Below are positions 58,580 through 64,000 of a stretch of DNA of 64,000 nt, piece by piece. Location: positions 18,170,757-18,234,756 of the forward strand of contig NC_021685.1 in NCBI RefSeq assembly GCF_000247815.1, written 5' to 3'. The notes beneath the pieces are model-generated. The model worked only from the letters and a program-made list of their open reading frames with translations, ran no database searches and was not told the DNA's origin. How positions within the stretch are numbered: the stretch's first letter is position 1; each line of letters begins with the position of its first letter. Origin of the DNA: Ficedula albicollis (lineage: Eukaryota; Chordata; Aves; Passeriformes; Muscicapidae). Position numbers and translations under genes: made by a program.

Positions 58580-60860
58580 CCCCTGGACGCCTGTCAGGAG
58601 CAGAACCAGAGTCTCCCCCACACAGCCTTACCAAGCAGAGACAATCAGAACAGGGGTAATTTTTTCACCCGTGGCCATGATCCGCAGGGACAAGGGGCAG
58701 GGTGGGATTTAAGGCACCCTTGAGGGAAGTGAGAGTGGGAGAAAGGCTCAGCCTGGCTGTGCCCACTTTGCCAGGATGGTCTGGAGGGCACAGTGACCCC
58801 TCCTCGGGCTGCAGCCGAGCACTGGACCAGCACACAACTCAAAAACCTAAAACGAGAATGAATTACCCACTGCTAACAGATTGCAAGCCTCTCCCGTTTT
58901 CAAACTGTTCATAAATTGATTCTAATTTCTTCTGTACAACAATTAAAAGTGTTTTTGTTATCCTGATGAACTGAACTGTAACCAAAGCTTTTGCAAATAA
59001 ACACAAAGACAGATGATGAAGCTGGTAATAAGCAGATTGCTCCTGTGTCCTGAGCAGCCACCAACACTTGGCAGCGAGTATCATCTTTCACAACAACAAC
59101 AACCAAGGCTAAGAGCACACGGCTATTTCATGCAGTCATCAAAACAAAATGCACTGAATATTATATTTCATACTAAATACATTACCCTGGCAGTTTGACA
59201 CTCAGCATTTCAATAGATATTGCATCTCTCTAACATTCTGCCTGAATTTCTGCAGATGGACTTTTAAGTATCAATGGAAGATTACTTTACTTGTCACGCT
59301 AAAAAGATTTTAAAGAATGGTTGCACACACTTCATTTTAAATTTTTTTCTATTTCTTTTTTTAAAAAAGAAAATGACTTATGAATTCAGGAACATGGAAG
59401 GTCAAAGCCTGTGCTGCTGCAGCCCTTTGTGTGTGCTGCTCTTCCAGCACTCAGCTCCTTCCCCTGATGTGCCCAGCACAGCACCGGCAGCATTGCTCCA
59501 GTTAAACTCAGCTTACCTAGGCAGTGCTGGCCTAAGCTGAGAGAAAGCCACAGCATTCCCAAATCTCATCTATTCACTGTGACATGGTTTTGGTTTGGGT
59601 TTCTTTAAATGTATTTTATCTGACGGCTGTGAAGTTTGCAAATACAAATACACAGGAATCATGCAAATACACAGGAATCTCGGCAAATTCTCAGTAAAAA
59701 ACTCCAAACAAACGAGCACCAAAGGAAAAACCAGCTGGATGCCATGATTTCAGGAGACACCTTGAGCACACAAATATCTCTCAGGATCACAAACAGATGA
59801 AACCCACAGCATTAGCCCAGGAGAAATGCGGATTTTGAGGTTCAGTTCCAGAGACCCGAAAATCAGACATTTGCCAAGGTTCAGTGGGACACATATTTAG
59901 GTTCTGCCAGGGAGCACTGGCACAAAGCAGCCCCTTCACCTGCACCTCTCTGCTCTGGCTCCCAGCCAGGATGCCCAGGACCCGCCTCGTCCAGCTCTGG
60001 ACCCCCACACCAGCCCCACCTCAGCTGCTGCCATCAGATCCAACAGCAATTAACACCCTTGGAGGCTGCTGCTATTCTAGAATTTTAAATTTACTTTTGT
60101 CTTTTCTCAACTGGAGGAGGGGGTTTGTTCACGAGAGCGAGTTTCATCGCTCACATGGCAAATCTGCCAGTAGCAGATCACAGAATGGATTGTTACCTTT
60201 CCCTATCCATTTTGTAAAGATATTGCTTTCTTTCCAGACTGCAAGCATCACTTCTAACTGGATTTTGAATTATAATGCGAACTTTACAAAATTATTGGTG
60301 CTATTCATATCACTAGTTAGATTCTATGGAACTGTGATATTTTTTGACCTTCCCCAAACCAGCACCTCTTAGTGTTTATTACCATAACAGAACCACAGCC
60401 AGCAGAAATTGAACATTTCCAAGTAAAGTATTACATTGCAGCGAGTAAACAAGGAATAAAACATTTTTATACTTCTCCCTAAACTTATTTGCTTTTTGAA
60501 AATATTTATGCAGCACAAAGACATGAGTTTAGTGAGAAATACAGCCAGTTCCTCTTGTTTAATTGAAACATTTGTGCTTTTTGTTCTGCTAGCAGTAATA
60601 TTGCAAGATAAATACGCAAGAAACTTATAGATATGATTGTAAAACAACATCGTCCTAATGTTTCCACTTAATTACCCTGAAATGTATTCTATTTAATATT
60701 CATTACTCAAAAGCCAATTTAAAAGAGAACGAGGTGAAGGGACTTATTCAGAAAGACGGACTGTCATTCACGGCGATAGTTATCTAATATACAGAAGTTA
60801 ATAAAGCAGATTAATCTACAAGTCCCTTTAAGCCATCAGCGAGTTTAGAACAACTGCCTC
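58580..60860. other. Non-coding sequence, no gene recognised
   Basis: Mixed, becoming AT-rich after 60.0 kb. A 17-bp word AATACACAGGAATC(A/T) is duplicated near 59650-59680. No exon was recognised. Confidence 0.55.
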
Positions 60861-61905
<1,045 letters not shown>

Positions 61906-62420
61906 GACCCCCAATTGGATTTAGCGCCATTATTAAGACCGTGAAATCTTCGGATACGTCGCTAATGATGATGTATTTTAACATTAAAAGTCCTAAAATT
62001 AAATTACTCAGTTCACATGATAACGAATCACAATGAGGCTTTAAACAAAGCGGAATTAGAAAAGACACTAAGCTCATTAATTTTTTTTATTTCTTAATTG
62101 ACAGCACACATAGTGATAACTATACATTTAGCAATATACTTGGGGCTGGGATTGCTGCCACTTTTGTACGTGAACAGTAAGAAGCATGTATAAAAGAGAA
62201 GCAACCGTAGCTTTCATTAAGATAACACAGCTTTGACACAGTTATTTTGCTGCTGCAAATTACACAACCACAAAAACAATCAGAGTAATGATTAAATGCA
62301 GTTATATACATGGGAGACTACTAGTGCAAATGTTAACATATTTAAATGGGTTCCTTCATTAAAAAGATTATATATGATATTAAACCATCAATCAAATTGA
62401 AACACTAGAGCCTAAACGTA
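61906..62420. promoter_or_regulatory. AT-rich candidate conserved element with TAAT cores
   Basis: Within about 200 bases (61906-62100) there are seven or eight TAAT/ATTA words, including GCCATTATTAAG and GCTAATGATGATG. No repeat family is apparent. Regulatory function is inferred only from composition and position. Confidence 0.25.
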
Positions 62421-63782
62421 TTGTCACTGGTTAAAGTAAATGACTTTGAGACTGAATTTTGGCTCACTCAATATGGTGCCTTTTCTGTTGCTTAGCCACC
62501 CAAATCTCTGCTGGCTTGGCTCCAGCTGGTATATCTCCATCCCTTTCAATTAATAAAGAAAGTTATGGTAGTATTGGATAACATTTTTAAATTGGGCTTA
62601 GAGGCTGAAACAGATGTCCCAGGGAAAATCCCTCTCACCATTGTATCAAAACTTTCAAGCCTCAAGCCAGCAAAAGCTGAGCACCCTCATCCTGATTCAG
62701 CTGAGCCTTTAAACACGTTCGATTTTAAGCATGGGAGCAATCGCACCTGAGGGTTTGGTCTGTTCTGAAAATGAAGTATATGCTCACAAATATGAGTGAG
62801 GGTCTTAGGCACTCAACATCTTGCACCAGCACCCGTGCCATTTAGATTTCTTAGTGAAGTCTAAATTCTGAAATTCCTTGTGATGTGCTTACGTTCAAGT
62901 GCTGCTGCCTGGGCCGTGAAGTACGTGTTACAAACACAGCTTCACTGCAGGTGTCTATCTCCACTCCTGTGCACAACTCCACACCGGCTGCACATGGCAC
63001 TGAGCTTTGTCCAAAAAACAGAAACATCACTTATTTCGCTATATAAAAGGGAAAAATGAAAGTTGCAATTTATAATACTTCTTATTATAGTAATGGCTCT
63101 TGATTTTTCATTGCTGCTGGCACCTCTGCTTCCTGGTTTCCACTTGCCTGGTAGTGCCTGTCAGTCACTGGGTACAGTCTTGGTCACATTCTGCCCCACT
63201 GGGCAGCCCAGGCAAATTCCCCAGGACATCACTCCCCACCCTCTGCTCCTCCCTGGCAACTGGCACCCCATGCTGGCCCCTGGCTCCTGGCTCTGGTCTT
63301 TGTTCACCTGCACACCTTCCCCCCTGCTGCAACACTCTCCAGGTCCCTCCAGCCCCTGGATTCCACCAGGTTCTCCTCGGGCAGGGAGTCCTGGCTCTTC
63401 CCATGTCCCTGCCCATGGTCCCCTCCTCCAGCACTGCCCACCCATTGTCCCCCGAAATGCCAAACCCTCGAAGGGCTGAGCCCGGGCACAGCCTCGTCCG
63501 TGGACACCAAAGCACCTCCCTGCCAGCACTGGCCCTGCTGGGCCCACCCAGCTGAGACGTGAAGCACCCCTGCCAGGGGCCAGGGCCAGGGGAGCCCAAA
63601 CATTGCTCAGTCTCATCCCAAATCCAGCTCCTTCTTGTCCAGAGATCTTTCTGAACGATGCACAAGTAATCACTGGGCACTGCTCTCCCTCGCTTGGCCT
63701 CCTTGTACTCTACATCCCTGCCCAGGAAACATGCAGGAAAGAAAGCCAACACTGGAATGCCACTGAAATCCTGGTTTTGTTC
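62421..63782. other. Non-coding sequence, no gene recognised
   Basis: Mixed composition; nothing recognised. Confidence 0.55.
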
Positions 63783-63826
63783 AACCAACCAACCAACCAA
63801 CCAACCAACCAACCAACCAACCAACC
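63783..63826 (+). repeat. AACC tetranucleotide microsatellite
   Basis: Eleven AACC copies without interruption. Confidence 0.96.
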
Positions 63827-64000
63827 ACTTATCCCCTCTGCACCCAGCACAGAATCATTTCAGAGATGGCTGTGCAAGCAAGAATTCTTTACCTATTGTG
63901 CCTGACTCATAAACATTTGTTAGAACTGCGGGTGAAAAATGCTACAAAACTCATTGATTTTTGGCATGAACAGAAATAGTATTTTACTACACAAAAATTG
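63827..64000. other. Non-coding window end
   Basis: Unique DNA; nothing recognised. Confidence 0.55.

Noticed and set aside
57968..58723. A 251-codon frame with an 11-residue repeat
   Set aside because: A minisatellite with a 33-bp unit. There is no signal of selection and no domain beyond the repeat.

Overview
The window looks like vertebrate, most likely bird, nuclear DNA. It carries two exons of the homeobox gene TLX3 on the minus strand, with vertebrate GT-AG splice sites. It also holds CR1 LINE 3' ends with the octamer tail (ATTCTGTG-type) usual in birds and other reptiles, GC-rich minisatellites, and long stretches of ordinary non-coding sequence. Nothing indicates a prokaryotic or viral source.

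Layout. 1-10 kb: a 40-bp tandem repeat at the left edge, otherwise non-coding, with a 60-bp duplication and an 18-bp minisatellite near 7-7.8 kb. 10.2-11.8 kb: a 40-bp minisatellite interrupted by 1,089 C. 12-20 kb: non-coding, with a CR1 tail near 17.8 kb. 20.3-21.5 kb: GC-rich minisatellites holding two C runs. 22-33 kb: non-coding, with a purine tract, poly-A followed by poly-C, CR1 remnants near 29.7 and 30.8 kb, and CpG-rich patches. 33-41 kb: the TLX3 domain, a cluster of CpG-rich sequence. From high to low coordinate it contains the putative promoter (about 38.70-38.94 kb), exon 1 (3' part only), a 260-bp intron 1, exon 2 with almost the whole homeodomain, part of intron 2, and a 3' UTR ending near 35.56 kb. 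41-60 kb: non-coding with many minisatellites (38-bp x 34, 17-bp x about 32, 33-bp composite, and others). 60.9-61.9 kb: a GC-rich block, almost entirely a C run, set in AT-rich sequence with many TAAT cores. 62-64 kb: non-coding.

The dominant oddity is 13 uninterrupted C runs of 62 to 1,161 bases, 7,541 bases in total (about 12% of the window). All read as C on this strand. Almost all sit inside GC-rich minisatellites or CpG-rich sequence. I read them as assembly or consensus artefacts covering sequence that was hard to read. They hide real sequence: the start of TLX3 exon 1 and all of exon 3 are missing exactly where runs lie. Very long apparent reading frames coding for poly-Pro or poly-Gly, or for minisatellite repeats, are by-products and not genes.

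TLX3 is the only protein-coding gene I can support. I found no convincing new biological system. The most useful leads are the C runs, the damaged TLX3 model, paired inverted repeats in its putative promoter, a degenerate 20-bp repeat in its intron 2, and the minisatellite structures.
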